Position numbers and translations under genes: made by a program. A model generated the notes under the pieces. It had not been told where the DNA came from and did no database searches. It saw only the letters and a program-made list of their open reading frames with translations. A stretch of 64,000 nucleotides of DNA from Laspinema olomoucense D3b (GTDB lineage Bacteria; Cyanobacteriota; Cyanobacteriia; Cyanobacteriales; Laspinemataceae). Every line of letters begins with the position of its first letter. Within the stretch, counting starts at the first letter, position 1. The stretch lies in the NCBI RefSeq assembly GCF_025370785.1, contig NZ_JAMXFA010000029.1, positions 1 to 64,000 of the forward strand. Direction: 5' to 3'. This document shows, piece after piece, positions 8,299-17,589 of this stretch.

Positions 8299-9954
8299 AT
8301 GTCTTGGTCTGAGATTCCTTGCCTGAGCATCGCGATCGCGCCATTAAATACCAACTCTGATGCCAAACACTTTGCCATCTGGGTTCTGAAAGCCCCCTAT
8401 CCCGGTGGCTACGTTCATTATGACTGTCCCTGGCCCGATAGCCTCACCCAAACCTGGCAAGCGTGGCATCAGCTATTTTCCCTACAGCCCTTGCCCTCAG
8501 TCTGGAATCTACAGCCTTCATCCCAAGACAACGCCTTGTCCCTGCTTACCCCCAGCAGCAGTCAGTCTCCAGCCAGTTACAGTGCTCGCCTAATGCAGCA
8601 GTTAGGACTCCAGCTTTGGCAATGGCTGTTTGGGGAAGCGCTTCAAAATAGCTATGCCCAAAGCATGGGAATCGCAATGGGTCAGGACCGACCCCTGCGG
8701 ATTCAGTTAGAAATTCGGGACCCCGAACTGATCGCGTTGCCTTGGGAGCTCATGCAACCCCGTCCAGGTAAACCCACCATTTGCCTCAATCCCCAATTGC
8801 GATTTAGCCGGACCACCAGTGATGTAGACCCCCTGGGGATTCGTTGTACCGCCCAATCTTTAAAAATTTTATTAGTCTTAGGGGAAGAAGTCGAGACCCC
8901 CGGTCATCCCTCCCAGCCAGAAAACCGCCTGCAACTGCAAAAAGAAGCGAATGCTTTAGCCCAGGTCCTAGAACCGAGCGATCGCAACCGTCAGGGGAGT
9001 GACAATATCCTCCCGGTATCCTGCCATGTGGATACCTTAATCCAACCCACTCCCAGCGAATTGATTGAAACCCTCGAAACGGGAAACTATAATATTTTCT
9101 TCTATGCGGGTCACGGCATCTGTGCACCTGCGGGCGGTCAGTTATTATTACGCAGCGGGACCCCTCTGAGTGGGACGGAATTGGCTCAAGTGCTGGTGCG
9201 CTCAGAAGTGACTTTAGCGGTGTTTAATGCTTGTTGGGGCGCTCAGAGCGATCGCCAGAATGGACAAGCGATTCCTCGCAGTAGTTTAGCTGAGGTCCTG
9301 ATTCATCATGGCGTCCCGGCAGTGTTGGGAATGCGCGACTCGATTACCGATGAAGAAGCATTAAGTTTTATTCAAGCCTTTACCAGCGCCCTGGCAGACC
9401 GAATGTCCATTGATCGCGCTGTAGCAGTGGCCCGACAGCAGTTATTAACGGTTTATAAATTCAATCAACCTGCTTGGACCTTACCTGTCCTTTATATGCA
9501 TCCGCAGTTTAATGGGGAATTAATCCAACCTTTGGACTATCTGGAGACAGAACTCCCGGAGAACACACCCTCGGGGATTCGGCCTTTAATTAGTCTGGCT
9601 TATCTGCGATCGCTCGATGTCAGCAATCAAGTCTGGCCGATTCGGGGGGGCCTCATGCGGGTGGGTCGGCGGTCTCAAAACGACCTGGTGATACAGGAAC
9701 GGTGGGTTTCCCAACGACACGCCGAAATTTTTTACCGAGATATGTCAGGGACAGGTTCAGTTCCCGCTTATTTTCTGCGGGATTTTTCTCGGTATGGGAC
9801 TTTGATTAAAAGTAGTAATGGTTGGCAAAAAGTGCACCATCAGGAAGTGAAGTTAGAATCAGGAATTTTATTAAAATTTGGCAGTTCCCAGGGTCAAACG
9901 TTAGAGTTTGCGATTGAGGAATGGCAAACTCATGACACAGGAGAGAAGGGGTAA
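8299..9954 (+). CDS. CHAT-domain (caspase-like) protease with C-terminal FHA domain
   Basis: A 551-residue protein. Residues about 95-400 form a CHAT domain, a clan CD caspase-like peptidase fold, with the catalytic pair visible as His272 in FFYAGHG and Cys312 in VFNACWG, plus the ELIALPWELM strand typical of the N-terminal half. An FHA domain follows (about 440-540): RVGRRSQNDLVI, then VSQRHAEIF, which gives the Gly-Arg, Ser and His positions used to bind phosphothreonine. No signal peptide or membrane span is seen. CHAT proteases are common in cyanobacteria, for example in HetF-like proteins, and serve in proteolytic signalling or defence. The FHA domain implies recruitment to phosphoproteins. 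Substrates are unknown, and the gene directly upstream is uncharacterised. Confidence 0.85.
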   Translation: MSWSEIPCLSIAIAPLNTNSDAKHFAIWVLKAPYPGGYVHYDCPWPDSLTQTWQAWHQLFSLQPLPSVWNLQPSSQDNALSLLTPSSSQSPASYSARLMQQLGLQLWQWLFGEALQNSYAQSMGIAMGQDRPLRIQLEIRDPELIALPWELMQPRPGKPTICLNPQLRFSRTTSDVDPLGIRCTAQSLKILLVLGEEVETPGHPSQPENRLQLQKEANALAQVLEPSDRNRQGSDNILPVSCHVDTLIQPTPSELIETLETGNYNIFFYAGHGICAPAGGQLLLRSGTPLSGTELAQVLVRSEVTLAVFNACWGAQSDRQNGQAIPRSSLAEVLIHHGVPAVLGMRDSITDEEALSFIQAFTSALADRMSIDRAVAVARQQLLTVYKFNQPAWTLPVLYMHPQFNGELIQPLDYLETELPENTPSGIRPLISLAYLRSLDVSNQVWPIRGGLMRVGRRSQNDLVIQERWVSQRHAEIFYRDMSGTGSVPAYFLRDFSRYGTLIKSSNGWQKVHHQEVKLESGILLKFGSSQGQTLEFAIEEWQTHDTGEKG

Positions 9955-10006
9955 GATCAACAAACATCCGTTGCTCTTCTATGGTTTGTGGGAATAAAAT
10001 GTGAAA

Positions 10007-10062
10007 AGACGCCCTTGCTTTATCTCAGAGGTACAATTGCACATCTGAGAACATGGGCGTCT
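10007..10062. terminator. Two-tier inverted repeat between convergent genes
   Basis: The outer arms AGACGCCC (10007-10014) and GGGCGTCT (10055-10062) enclose inner arms TCTCAGA (10023-10029) and TCTGAGA (10044-10050), so the whole element folds into a long hairpin. It sits between the CHAT-FHA stop and the petD stop and probably serves as a shared terminator. Confidence 0.7.
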
Positions 10063-10094
10063 ATAATTTAACCGGGAATTGACCCGGGAAAAAT

Positions 10095-10577
10095 TTAGAA
10101 TAGACCGAGAGTCAGAGACTTGTCGATCGGCATGATTGCGCCGACTCCCAACCAGATGGTGAACAAAGTACCAAACAGGAAGACTGCCGTCGCCAAAGGA
10201 CGACGAAAGGGGTTTTGGAATTTGTTGACATTCTCGATAAAGGGAACCAACATCAAACCAACGGGAATCGCACCCATCAATGCAATTCCTAACAGTTTGT
10301 TAGGAACGACACGCAGCATCTGGAACGAAGGCCACAGATACCATTCGGGAAGAATTTCCAGAGGGGTCGCAAAGGGGTCAGCAGGTTCTCCGACCATTGC
10401 GGGGTCTAAAACACCTAATCCAACACACAGGGCGATCGTCCCGAGAATAACTACGGGGAAGACATAGAGCAGGTCATTTGGCCAAGCGGGTTCGCCATAA
10501 TAGTTATGGCCCATCCCCATTGCCAATTTTGCCCGCAACTTCGGATCGCTCAGATCCGGCTTTTTCAAAATAGACAT
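10095..10577 (-). CDS. petD: Cytochrome b6-f complex subunit IV
   Basis: PetD, 160 residues, the thylakoid-membrane subunit that completes the cytochrome b core of the b6f complex and helps form the plastoquinol-oxidising site. The protein starts [12 protein letters not shown] and carries the [13 protein letters not shown] segment with the PEWY motif of the Qo site. Three membrane helices are apparent at about 35-55, 93-113 and 128-148. The length is the family norm. It follows petB on the same strand after a 100-bp spacer, the standard petBD operon. Confidence 0.97.
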   Translation of the reverse strand: MSILKKPDLSDPKLRAKLAMGMGHNYYGEPAWPNDLLYVFPVVILGTIALCVGLGVLDPAMVGEPADPFATPLEILPEWYLWPSFQMLRVVPNKLLGIALMGAIPVGLMLVPFIENVNKFQNPFRRPLATAVFLFGTLFTIWLGVGAIMPIDKSLTLGLF

Positions 10578-10677
10578 TTTTGAGAATCCTCTCCTTAATT
10601 GTTAAGGTCGGCAGGTCTTGGCTGGAATTGCTAAAAGGATATAGCGATCGTCAGCATGATGAATAGCAAGGATCTCT

Positions 10678-11346
10678 TTACAAGGGACCGGAAATACCTT
10701 GCTTGCGAATCATTAAGAAGTGCAGCAACATGAACACGGCAATCAGCCAAGGCAACACGAAGGTGTGCAAGCTGTAATAGCGCGTCAAGGTGCCTTGACC
10801 CACACTGGTACCACCGCGCAGCAGTTCAACAATGGTAGAACCAACTACGGGGATTGCTTCGGGTACTCCAGAGACGATCTTAACGGCCCAGTAACCCACT
10901 TGATCCCAAGGGAGAGAGTAGCCCGTCACGCCAAAGGAGACGGTAATCGTTGCTAAGATCACGCCGGTGACCCAGGTGAGTTCCCGAGGTTTTTTGAAAC
11001 CGCCGGTTAGGTAAACTCGGAACACGTGCAGAATCATCATCAGGACCATCATACTGGCGGACCAGCGATGAACGGAACGGATGAGCCAGCCGAAGTTGAC
11101 CTCAGTCATTAGGTACTGGATTGAGGAAAAGGCTTCGGTAACGGTGGGGCGATAATAGAAGGTCATCGCGAACCCAGTGGCAAATTGGATGAGGAAGCAG
11201 ACTAGCGTAATCCCGCCCAAGCAGTAGAAGATATTGACATGGGGAGGGACGTACTTGCTGGTGATGTCCTCAGCGAGCGCCTGAATTTCGAGGCGATCTT
11301 GAAACCACTGGTATGTTTTGGAGTTCGTTACTTCTTTGGAAAACAT
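10678..11346 (-). CDS. petB: Cytochrome b6
   Basis: PetB, 222 residues, the haem-bearing subunit of the b6f complex linking photosystems II and I. The start [15 protein letters not shown] and full length match cyanobacterial PetB. Four transmembrane helices are visible. The haem-ligand histidines lie in SVHRW and LHVFR on one helix and in SLHTF and LHFLMIR on another. Cys43 in the YCLGG segment corresponds to the site of the extra c-type haem in this family. It is the first gene of petBD and diverges from ctpA, with about 500 bp between the two starts. Confidence 0.97.
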   Translation of the reverse strand: MFSKEVTNSKTYQWFQDRLEIQALAEDITSKYVPPHVNIFYCLGGITLVCFLIQFATGFAMTFYYRPTVTEAFSSIQYLMTEVNFGWLIRSVHRWSASMMVLMMILHVFRVYLTGGFKKPRELTWVTGVILATITVSFGVTGYSLPWDQVGYWAVKIVSGVPEAIPVVGSTIVELLRGGTSVGQGTLTRYYSLHTFVLPWLIAVFMLLHFLMIRKQGISGPL

Positions 11347-11853
11347 TGCAGCAAGCGTTCCGAAAAGATTAATGCGTTTCTTCCAAAATGTAACATAATC
11401 TAAACACTATTTTCATAAATCTAAGACCCTTTGGCGATCGCGGCTAATCCCCAATCCCTTGGCCCTTCTGTACAAGGGATCGGGGTGGGGATCAGCCTTG
11501 AAGGTGGGGGGCTACTTTTATGAGAAAAGGTCAGCCTCAAGTGGCTCGATCGCCCTGGGTGAGCGATCGCCTCCTGGGGTGGGATCTAGAATTGGAGGGT
11601 TAGGGGTCCAGATTCCCCGGCTCAAATTCCGGTTCTATTCCTGAATGTCTTTGTCGAGGCGATCGCCAATCCCGAATTTAACCTAGACGTGGGTGGGTGG
11701 GAAGTGATCAAGAGGGCGATCGCAGCCAAACCCTTTCTTGTCAACCCTCCCAATGCTAGATAGCTAAATCCCCTAAACTGGGGTAACTTTAGCTCATATA
11801 TTTAGACTGATAAATTTGATATAAGCTTTGATCAACCTTTCAAAATCGGCATT
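11347..11853. other. Divergent petB/ctpA intergenic region
   Basis: About 500 bp between the divergent petB and ctpA starts, with several HIP1 octamers and G-rich tracts. It must hold the promoters for petBD and ctpA, but I cannot assign either with confidence. No small gene was recognised. Confidence 0.4.
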
Positions 11854-13092
11854 ATGGCAAAACGAGTATTCCGAGTAGGGCTATTATTGGTCTTGCAATT
11901 TACCCTTGCCTGTGGCTGGTGGACGCCAGAGGCATTCGCCCTGAGCGAAGAGCAGCAGTTGATTTCGCAAGCGTGGCGAATCGTTAACTACTCTTATGTA
12001 GATGAGAGCTTTAACCATCAAAATTGGTGGTTTGTGCGCCAAAAGGCACTGAAACATCCCCTATCCAATCGCGAAGAAACTTATGAGCAGATTCAAGGAA
12101 TGCTCGCGAGTTTGGATGACCCCTTTACCCGATTATTAAAACCCGAGCAGTATCGAAGTTTACAAGTCAATACCTCGGGAGAGCTAACTGGGGTGGGATT
12201 ACAAATTGCCCTAGATGAGGAAACGGGAACCGTGGCTGTGATTGCCCCGATTGATGGGTCCCCTGGTCAGAAAGCGGGATTGCGCCCGGGCGATCGCATT
12301 CTGGAAATTGAAGGAACCTCTACGATGGGTTTAACCTTAGATGAAGCGGCAGCTAGAATGCGCGGCCCCATTGGAACCACAGTCACCCTAACCATTAGAC
12401 GAGAGGAAACTCAAGAGGTGGAACAGGTTCCTCTCGTCCGGGAGTTGATTGCCTTAAACCCAGTTAACTCTAAATTGCAGCAAACCCCAGATGGTCGTTC
12501 CGTGGGCTACATTCGTCTGAGCCAATTCAACGCCAATGCAGCAACAGAAATTGCCCAGACGGTGCAGGCGTTTGAGGAGCAAGGGGCAGATGCCTACATT
12601 CTCGATCTGCGGAGCAATCCGGGGGGGCTCTTACAAGCGGGGATAGAAATTGCTCGACTGTGGCTAAATGGCGGTACGATAGTTTATACAGTAAACCGGC
12701 AAGGCATAGTCGGCAGCTTTGAAGCGATGGATGAAGCACTGACCGACGATCCCTTAGTCGTGTTAGTCGATCGCGGGACTGCCAGCGCCAGTGAAATTCT
12801 GGCCGGTGCTCTACAGGATAATGGACGGGCCTTGTTGGTGGGAGAAAAAACGTTTGGCAAGGGGTTGATTCAGTCCCTATTTGACTTAGCCGATGGTTCG
12901 GGATTAGCGGTAACCGTAGCGAAGTATGAAACGCCAAATCACCGGGATATTCATAAATTGGGGATCGTTCCCGATAAAGAGGTGGCATTAGATCCGATAT
13001 CGCGCGATCGCTTGGCAACGGAGTTTGATCGCCAATATCAAGCGGCATTGGACTTACTCATTGATCCCAGGGTGGTGGCGGGTGTCCATTAG
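11854..13092 (+). CDS. ctpA: C-terminal processing protease CtpA (S41 family)
   Basis: A 412-residue S41 peptidase with an N-terminal signal peptide (hydrophobic residues about 7-22, likely cleavage after EAFA at about 30). A PDZ domain (about 105-190) contains GVGLQIALDEE and GLRPGDRILEIEG. The catalytic core has RSNPGG, the nucleophile Ser in GTASASEI and the general-base Lys in GEKTFGKG, the Ser-Lys dyad of the family. In cyanobacteria CtpA matures the D1 protein of photosystem II by trimming its C-terminus in the lumen. Paralogues exist, so this could be another Ctp form. Its position opposite petBD fits a photosynthetic role. Confidence 0.88.
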   Translation: MAKRVFRVGLLLVLQFTLACGWWTPEAFALSEEQQLISQAWRIVNYSYVDESFNHQNWWFVRQKALKHPLSNREETYEQIQGMLASLDDPFTRLLKPEQYRSLQVNTSGELTGVGLQIALDEETGTVAVIAPIDGSPGQKAGLRPGDRILEIEGTSTMGLTLDEAAARMRGPIGTTVTLTIRREETQEVEQVPLVRELIALNPVNSKLQQTPDGRSVGYIRLSQFNANAATEIAQTVQAFEEQGADAYILDLRSNPGGLLQAGIEIARLWLNGGTIVYTVNRQGIVGSFEAMDEALTDDPLVVLVDRGTASASEILAGALQDNGRALLVGEKTFGKGLIQSLFDLADGSGLAVTVAKYETPNHRDIHKLGIVPDKEVALDPISRDRLATEFDRQYQAALDLLIDPRVVAGVH

Positions 13093-13403
13093 GGTTGGGA
13101 CGGTTTTCCCGATCCCAAGGGTGCTGAAGCGACTCAGCTTTCATGGGGCAAGGGCCCTCAGTGGTCAAGGGTGAACCACCGGAAGCGGTTTACGGGTCTA
13201 AACCATTCAATGGATTTAAAATCCCTGGTTTAGGGGCGATCGCCTTAACCTGTTCAGCAGTGATGGACGCCGGTTGGACAAAGGAGGAGTCGCACTCCCT
13301 CCCCCTGGACGATCCGGATTGAAAAGTGACACATCCGCAAAGCCAACTTGGAGAGGACCTCGGTAAGGTGATTCTAGTGGGTTATGGAAGAGGATGAAAC
13401 AGT
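13093..13403. other. Intergenic region before TPR gene
   Basis: About 310 bp with one HIP1 site and no clear gene, terminator or RNA structure. Confidence 0.4.
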
Positions 13404-14195
13404 ATGAACCCTGGCTTTTTTGGTCATCAGCAACATAGAAATAGCTATCCCTGCACTCCGGATTCGGCTTTGTCCAATCCAGGGTCGGGGCTGGTCAAGG
13501 GCCCTGCACGGGGCAAACGCCAGCGCCGGTCTACCTGGGAAGGTCCCTCCCCTAGGGGGATCGGGTTGGGGTCCCAAGGGTTATCTCCGCAGCAGTTACG
13601 TCAACAAGCGAGTTTGACGGTTCAACGAGGAGACTATGCCGGGGCGATCGCCCTGCTGAGTTCGTTAGTCTCTCAGAATCTCGCCAGTGCGATTGACTAC
13701 AACAATCGGGGGTTGATGTATTTTCAAAGTGGTGAATATGAGAAAGCCCTAGCGGATTATAACCAAGCCATCGAGCTAGATGCTCAACTGTCCCAAGCCT
13801 ACAATAATCGGGGCAATTGCTATGCGGCGTTAGGGTTGCGCGTAGAGGCGACTTTGGACTATGACATGGCGATCGACCTGAATCCCTTTAACGTGCGGGC
13901 GCTGATCAATCAGGGGATCACTTTGCGCGAAATGGAAATCTATGAATTGGCGATCGAGAATTTTGAAATAGCCTTGGGACTCGGGCAAATTGAAGGGCAT
14001 ATCTTTGCCGAACGAGGCCGGACCTATCATGTGATGGGAGAATGGAATGCGGCGATCGCCGACTATCGACGGGCCCTGGAATTTTTGCCCGAATCTACCG
14101 CTTCATCCGCTGAGGTGTCCACCCGGTTGCGATCGCTGGTCAAAAATTGGATTCATGAACTGATTGGTTCTTCCGACACCGATCCCCATTCCTAA
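13404..14195 (+). CDS. Tetratricopeptide-repeat protein
   Basis: A 263-residue protein. The first 60 residues are Pro/Gly/Arg-rich and probably disordered. From about residue 64 there are five consecutive TPR units, including IDYNNRGLMYFQSGEYEKAL and AYNNRGNCYAALGL, ending near 240. TPR arrays form superhelical scaffolds for protein binding, and no catalytic domain is present. The N-terminal start is uncertain because the low-complexity region could be partly non-coding. The TPR part certainly begins by GLSPQQLRQQ. An intrinsic terminator follows. Confidence 0.75.
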   Translation: MNPGFFGHQQHRNSYPCTPDSALSNPGSGLVKGPARGKRQRRSTWEGPSPRGIGLGSQGLSPQQLRQQASLTVQRGDYAGAIALLSSLVSQNLASAIDYNNRGLMYFQSGEYEKALADYNQAIELDAQLSQAYNNRGNCYAALGLRVEATLDYDMAIDLNPFNVRALINQGITLREMEIYELAIENFEIALGLGQIEGHIFAERGRTYHVMGEWNAAIADYRRALEFLPESTASSAEVSTRLRSLVKNWIHELIGSSDTDPHS

Positions 14196-14252
14196 GCCAG
14201 AGTTTCTCATGATAGCCCTCATCCTACTTCCTCCGGCAAAAACCGTTAGGGA

Positions 14253-14291
14253 AGCATAACCGGCAAGAGATGCCAGGGTTATGCTATTTTT
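14253..14291 (+). terminator. Intrinsic terminator of TPR gene
   Basis: The stem AGCATAACC (14253-14261) pairs with GGTTATGCT (14277-14285). An inner GGCA/TGCC hairpin sits in the loop and TATTTTT follows. Confidence 0.75.
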
Positions 14292-14360
14292 GAAAGCCTG
14301 CTTTTACCCGTCGCCATCCCAGCCTTGTTCAAGGGTTAACGCTTCACTGGCGCAGTCGGC

Positions 14361-14738
14361 TTATTTATCAATCACAATTTGAACTTTATTGGGATCGACC
14401 CGATAGCTATGTTCTTCCATAATACTCGTCGCTTGTTCCGGAGCCATCAACCGTTGCAGTTCCGCCTGCAAGCGATTTACGCGGGTTTCAACATGGTTGA
14501 CTTCAGCACGAATATCCTGTAAATCCTGCTGCCGAGACTGTTGATAGGGAAGCAGGGTGATCACCGCAGAGACGGCAACCACTGAAAGAACCGCGTTGAC
14601 GGCTAACTTCACCGTGGTTTCAGCGGCGATCGCCCGGTAAAGATGTCGCTGTTGGTGCTGTTGCGACAACCCGCGTCTTTTTGGACGTCGCGTTTCCACA
14701 GGTATTAAATGGGGCGTTGAGGGTTGAATTGCATTCAT
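14361..14738 (-). CDS. Membrane-anchored coiled-coil hypothetical protein
   Basis: A 125-residue protein I cannot name. A basic N-terminus (residues 1-40, with RRPKRRG) is followed by one transmembrane helix at about 46-64 and a coiled coil at about 66-105 (DLQDIRAEVNHVETRVNRLQ). The short polar tail ends in VQIVIDK. This layout resembles the small FtsB/DivIC-like or slr-type conserved proteins of cyanobacteria, with the coil outside the membrane. Overall similarity to FtsB is not enough to assign it. It is convergent with the TPR gene. Confidence 0.65.
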   Translation of the reverse strand: MNAIQPSTPHLIPVETRRPKRRGLSQQHQQRHLYRAIAAETTVKLAVNAVLSVVAVSAVITLLPYQQSRQQDLQDIRAEVNHVETRVNRLQAELQRLMAPEQATSIMEEHSYRVDPNKVQIVIDK

Positions 14739-15021
14739 GAGAGTGACTATCCCTTACCTTGCCTGAAATATCAGTTTCAATTCAAAAAAAGCATTTACCG
14801 GAGCTAAACCGGGCTTGGTGGTTGCGCGGCAGGACAAGCGCGTATCCCACCTGAATTCTACTCCCTTGTTTAGCTCTCAACCGCCTACCTTAAGACTTTT
14901 TTTTGAAAAATGCTTGCAAAAAATTCCGAATCCTCAAATCATCCCCCAGATTAACCCGGTTAGGGGATCCTGATTGGCTATTTTATTTTCTGCCATTGAT
15001 TTTGGAAACAGGTTCCCAAAT

Positions 15022-15072
15022 CAGGAGCCTGTCAAGGACCCTTACGGTAGGCAAGGGTCCTCGACAGGCCCT
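15022..15072 (-). terminator. Terminator hairpin of psaM
   Basis: A near-perfect inverted repeat: GCCTGTC (15027-15033) plus AGGACCCTT (15035-15043) pair with AAGGGTCCT (15053-15061) plus GACAGGC (15063-15069). There is one unpaired base per arm. It lies just downstream of psaM on the minus strand. The following bases are not strongly U-rich. Confidence 0.7.
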
Positions 15073-15094
15073 GAGCCGTTGGACTGGGAGAACC

Positions 15095-15190
15095 TTACTT
15101 GTACAGTTCGGTTGCCAGACGGAAGGCTAAGATGCCCGGAATTAAAGCAACAACCAGTGCGACTAGGACTTGGGTTTCAGAGATTCCCAT
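15095..15190 (-). CDS. psaM: Photosystem I reaction centre subunit XII (PsaM)
   Basis: A 31-residue single-span membrane protein reading MGISETQVLVALVVALIPGI and ending AFRLATELYK. This is almost residue for residue the cyanobacterial PsaM pattern, including the LALR-type core and the TELYK terminus. PsaM is a peripheral small subunit of photosystem I at the trimer-facing side, in contact with PsaB. A strong AAGGAGG lies eight bases before the ATG. The gene stands alone, with a terminator hairpin right after it. Confidence 0.95.
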   Translation of the reverse strand: MGISETQVLVALVVALIPGILAFRLATELYK

Positions 15191-15439
15191 AATTTAGACC
15201 TCCTTGATATTTGGATATTTTTAACTAATGTCGGCTATTTCGTGCCGTGAGGAAACCCATTGTTACAATATGCAACAAATAGTTCTGCCATTTTACTCTG
15301 TCTCGCGCCCCGAATGGGACCCCAAAGCCCAAATCAGCCCCTCAGAGGTGGGATTCCTGGGTTGAGTAAAAAATCCTAGTTTTTCCCTGAGAGCCACGAT
15401 ACCTCAGAGCCTCGGTACAGGATTAGATAGAGAAAATAA

Positions 15440-15640
15440 GAAACCGGGGTTCTGGAGCACATTTTTGGCTAACGAGGAGCATTTTGGTCAAAAAACCCCC
15501 TTGTCTTCTGGCTACAGTATTTTTAAGCTCCCAGACCCCAGAAACTGGCTTTCTGGGGCGCATTTACTGCTTTGTGTTTAGCATTTTGGAGAAGAAAGCC
15601 GGTCGTCTTCTGGCTACTGTAGCGATGCTCTAGGGGTTCA
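15440..15640. repeat. Imperfect tandem repeat, about 100-bp unit, two copies
   Basis: Two diverged copies start at about 15440 and 15540. Shared landmarks in the same order are AGAAAC...TTCTGG, then AGCATTTTGG, then GTCTTCTGGCTAC. Each copy begins with an AGAAACCGG-type palindrome arm of the kind found elsewhere in the window. Confidence 0.6.
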
Positions 15641-15837
15641 AAAGGTTTAGCACAGAGGGGGAGCGGGGCGAATTTATTCCGGGAAACCCGAGATTCGGTG
15701 TACTGAAATTTCTCATAAAAGGTTAAGCTGAGTGAAGACCGCTGATCATTCGCTCCGAAGTGATTGCCCCCAATTTTGACCTAGGTCGCTGTAAGTGGCA
15801 GGCTACTTTCGACTCGCCCAGAGGGCTTCACCAGCCC

Positions 15838-15863
15838 AAGTCCCTCGTTACATGAGGACTTTT
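15838..15863 (+). promoter_or_regulatory. Attenuator-like hairpin in terC leader
   Basis: AAGTCC...TC and GA..GGACTT form a short stem around a GTTACAT loop, followed by TTTT. It ends about 90 bases before the chosen terC start. TerC/YkoY family genes are often controlled by the Mn-sensing yybP-ykoY riboswitch. I could not match that aptamer's GGGGAGTAG core here, so only the hairpin is claimed. Confidence 0.3.
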
Positions 15864-15953
15864 GGAGACTCACAGGCAGAAAGAGGGAAAATCATGGATG
15901 AATGATTGGTTCGGTTTCCCTGCGTGACCGCTATCAAGGAAAATTTTTCGTTA

Positions 15954-16724
15954 ATGCTAGACCGATTTAGTGATTTTTATCCCCAAAATATCGGAATTGA
16001 AACAGCTTTCCTGCTGCTGATTTTAGTAGCGTTGGAATCTGTGCTCTCGGCAGACAATGCGATCGCCCTAGCCTCGATTGCGCAAGGATTACTGGACCCG
16101 AAGATCCAGCGTCAGGCCCTCAATTTTGGGCTAGTGGCTGCTTTTATCCTGCGGATAGCGCTCATTTTTACCGCCACCTGGGTGATCAACTTTTGGCAGT
16201 TCCAGCTTCTCGGAGCCGTCTATTTGTTGTGGTTAGTCTTTCAATATTTTACGTCCTCAGAAGGGGAAGAAAATCAGCGGAGTGGCCCGAAATATAATTC
16301 GCTGTGGCAAGCGATTCCGATCATTGCCATGACGGATTTGGCCTTTTCGTTAGATAGTGTCACTACGGCGATCGCAGTTTCTTCAGAAATTTGGCTGATT
16401 ATTACAGGTGCAACCATTGGAATTATCGCCCTGCGGTTTATGGCGGGGTTATTTATCCGATGGTTGGATGAATATGTTCACCTGGAAGATGCGGGTTATA
16501 TTACCGTGGGCTTGGTGGGATTGCGTCTGCTGATGCGCGTATTTAGCGACGATTTTGTCCTACCGGAATGGTTCTTTATTTCCTTGGTTGTAATGTTATT
16601 CATCTGGGGATTTTCCCTCAGAAAGCCCGAGACTGAACTGGAAAATGCTGTTGAATCCGCCACGAATCACGATGCAGAGGCGGTGGCTCCCCTCCAGGAA
16701 AAGGGAGAAATAATTCAGGAGTAA
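15954..16724 (+). CDS. TerC/YkoY-family integral membrane protein
   Basis: A membrane protein of about 256 residues with seven to eight hydrophobic helices. It carries the TerC signature: ALESVLSADNAIALASIA near the N-terminus and TDLAFSLDSVTTAIA in the middle, whose acidic Asp residues lie inside membrane segments. TerC proteins export metals, particularly manganese, or load metals onto exported proteins. In plants and cyanobacteria a relative is needed for thylakoid biogenesis. The reading frame extends upstream to a TTG at 15906, but the ATG beginning MLDRFSDFYPQ, with AAGGA upstream, is a better start. A long symmetrical terminator follows. Confidence 0.85.
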   Translation: MLDRFSDFYPQNIGIETAFLLLILVALESVLSADNAIALASIAQGLLDPKIQRQALNFGLVAAFILRIALIFTATWVINFWQFQLLGAVYLLWLVFQYFTSSEGEENQRSGPKYNSLWQAIPIIAMTDLAFSLDSVTTAIAVSSEIWLIITGATIGIIALRFMAGLFIRWLDEYVHLEDAGYITVGLVGLRLLMRVFSDDFVLPEWFFISLVVMLFIWGFSLRKPETELENAVESATNHDAEAVAPLQEKGEIIQE

Positions 16725-16728
16725 GAAG

Positions 16729-16781
16729 GAGTAAGGGTTAAGAATTCACTCCGGGAAGTTCTTAATTCTTAACCCTTACTC
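16729..16781. terminator. Perfect 18-bp inverted repeat between terC and ndk
   Basis: GAGTAAGGGTTAAGAATT (16729-16746) is exactly complementary to the arm at 16764-16781, with a 17-base loop. It lies between convergent genes and probably terminates both. Confidence 0.85.
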
Positions 16782-16831
16782 ATGGGAGTCTCACGGTCTC
16801 GGCTGCGGAATAAAAGGGCAGATACCCTCTA

Positions 16832-17281
16832 TTATTCGTAAAGCCAAGGTGCCATCGCTGAATCCCAACTGACCAGTTCTTCCGGTGTAAACCACAGGCT
16901 AATTTCCTTAGCAGCGGTTTCGATCGCATCGGAACCGTGGATCAGGTTGCGTCCGACACTGACTCCAAAGTCTCCGCGAATCGTCCCCGGTTCTGCCGTT
17001 AAGGGATTGGTTGCGCCGATGATTTTTCGAGCGGAGGAAACCACTCCATCTCCTTCCCATACCATTGCCACCAATGGTCCGGAGGTGATGAACTTCACTA
17101 ACCCAGGAAAGAATGCTTTTTCCTGGTGAACCTCGTAATGTTTCTCGGCCAACTCCCGAGGCACGCTCATCATTTTCAGTCCCACCAGGGTAAACCCTTT
17201 GGCTTCAAACCGCCGAATAATTTCCCCGATGAGTTTGCGTTGGACTCCATCGGGCTTGATTGCGATAAATGTCCGTTCCAA
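16832..17281 (-). CDS. ndk: Nucleoside diphosphate kinase
   Basis: A 149-residue NDK that transfers the gamma-phosphate of ATP to nucleoside diphosphates through a phosphohistidine. The start [15 protein letters not shown] and the active-site His in RNLIHGSD are intact. The RFEAKGF, NP and GTIRGDFG nucleotide-site motifs are in place. Length is standard. It is convergent with terC. Confidence 0.97.
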   Translation of the reverse strand: MERTFIAIKPDGVQRKLIGEIIRRFEAKGFTLVGLKMMSVPRELAEKHYEVHQEKAFFPGLVKFITSGPLVAMVWEGDGVVSSARKIIGATNPLTAEPGTIRGDFGVSVGRNLIHGSDAIETAAKEISLWFTPEELVSWDSAMAPWLYE

Positions 17282-17589
17282 ACCAATCTCCTAGCACTTG
17301 ACGATTAACAACTATCACCCTTTAAGCGTATCTCAGAACGTCCCCTCCTCCAGGTCTGAGCTAGAATCAATTTCTCAAATTATGGGTTCGGTGTTCTCTG
17401 AAATACATGAGTTTTCGTTCAATGTGCTAATATCCACGGTTATGAGAGCGCTATTGTATTCTTCCGGTTGAGGCCGGATTAACCCTGGGTAATCCTGGGA
17501 AAGGGAGCGCCGCATGATATCCCTTGGCGGGATGATGATCAACGATTTGATGGACTGGAAGCGCGTTGTTGCGAGGCTGCGAAGAAATT
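17282..17589. other. Divergent ndk/speA intergenic region
   Basis: About 300 bp between the divergent ndk and speA starts. No gene or clear structured RNA is seen. It should contain promoters for both genes. Confidence 0.4.

Larger units (their letters stand above)
15191..15953. other. Intergenic region between psaM and terC with imperfect repeats and leader
   Basis: Gene-free region of about 760 bp. It should hold the psaM promoter (minus strand) near 15200-15300 and the terC leader (plus strand) from about 15650. In between is a degenerate 100-bp direct repeat (15440-15640). No small photosystem gene other than psaM was found. Confidence 0.5.

Noticed and set aside
8033-8326. 97-codon plus-strand frame
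   Set aside because: No family features; its end overlaps the CHAT-FHA start and it is best read as intergenic sequence.
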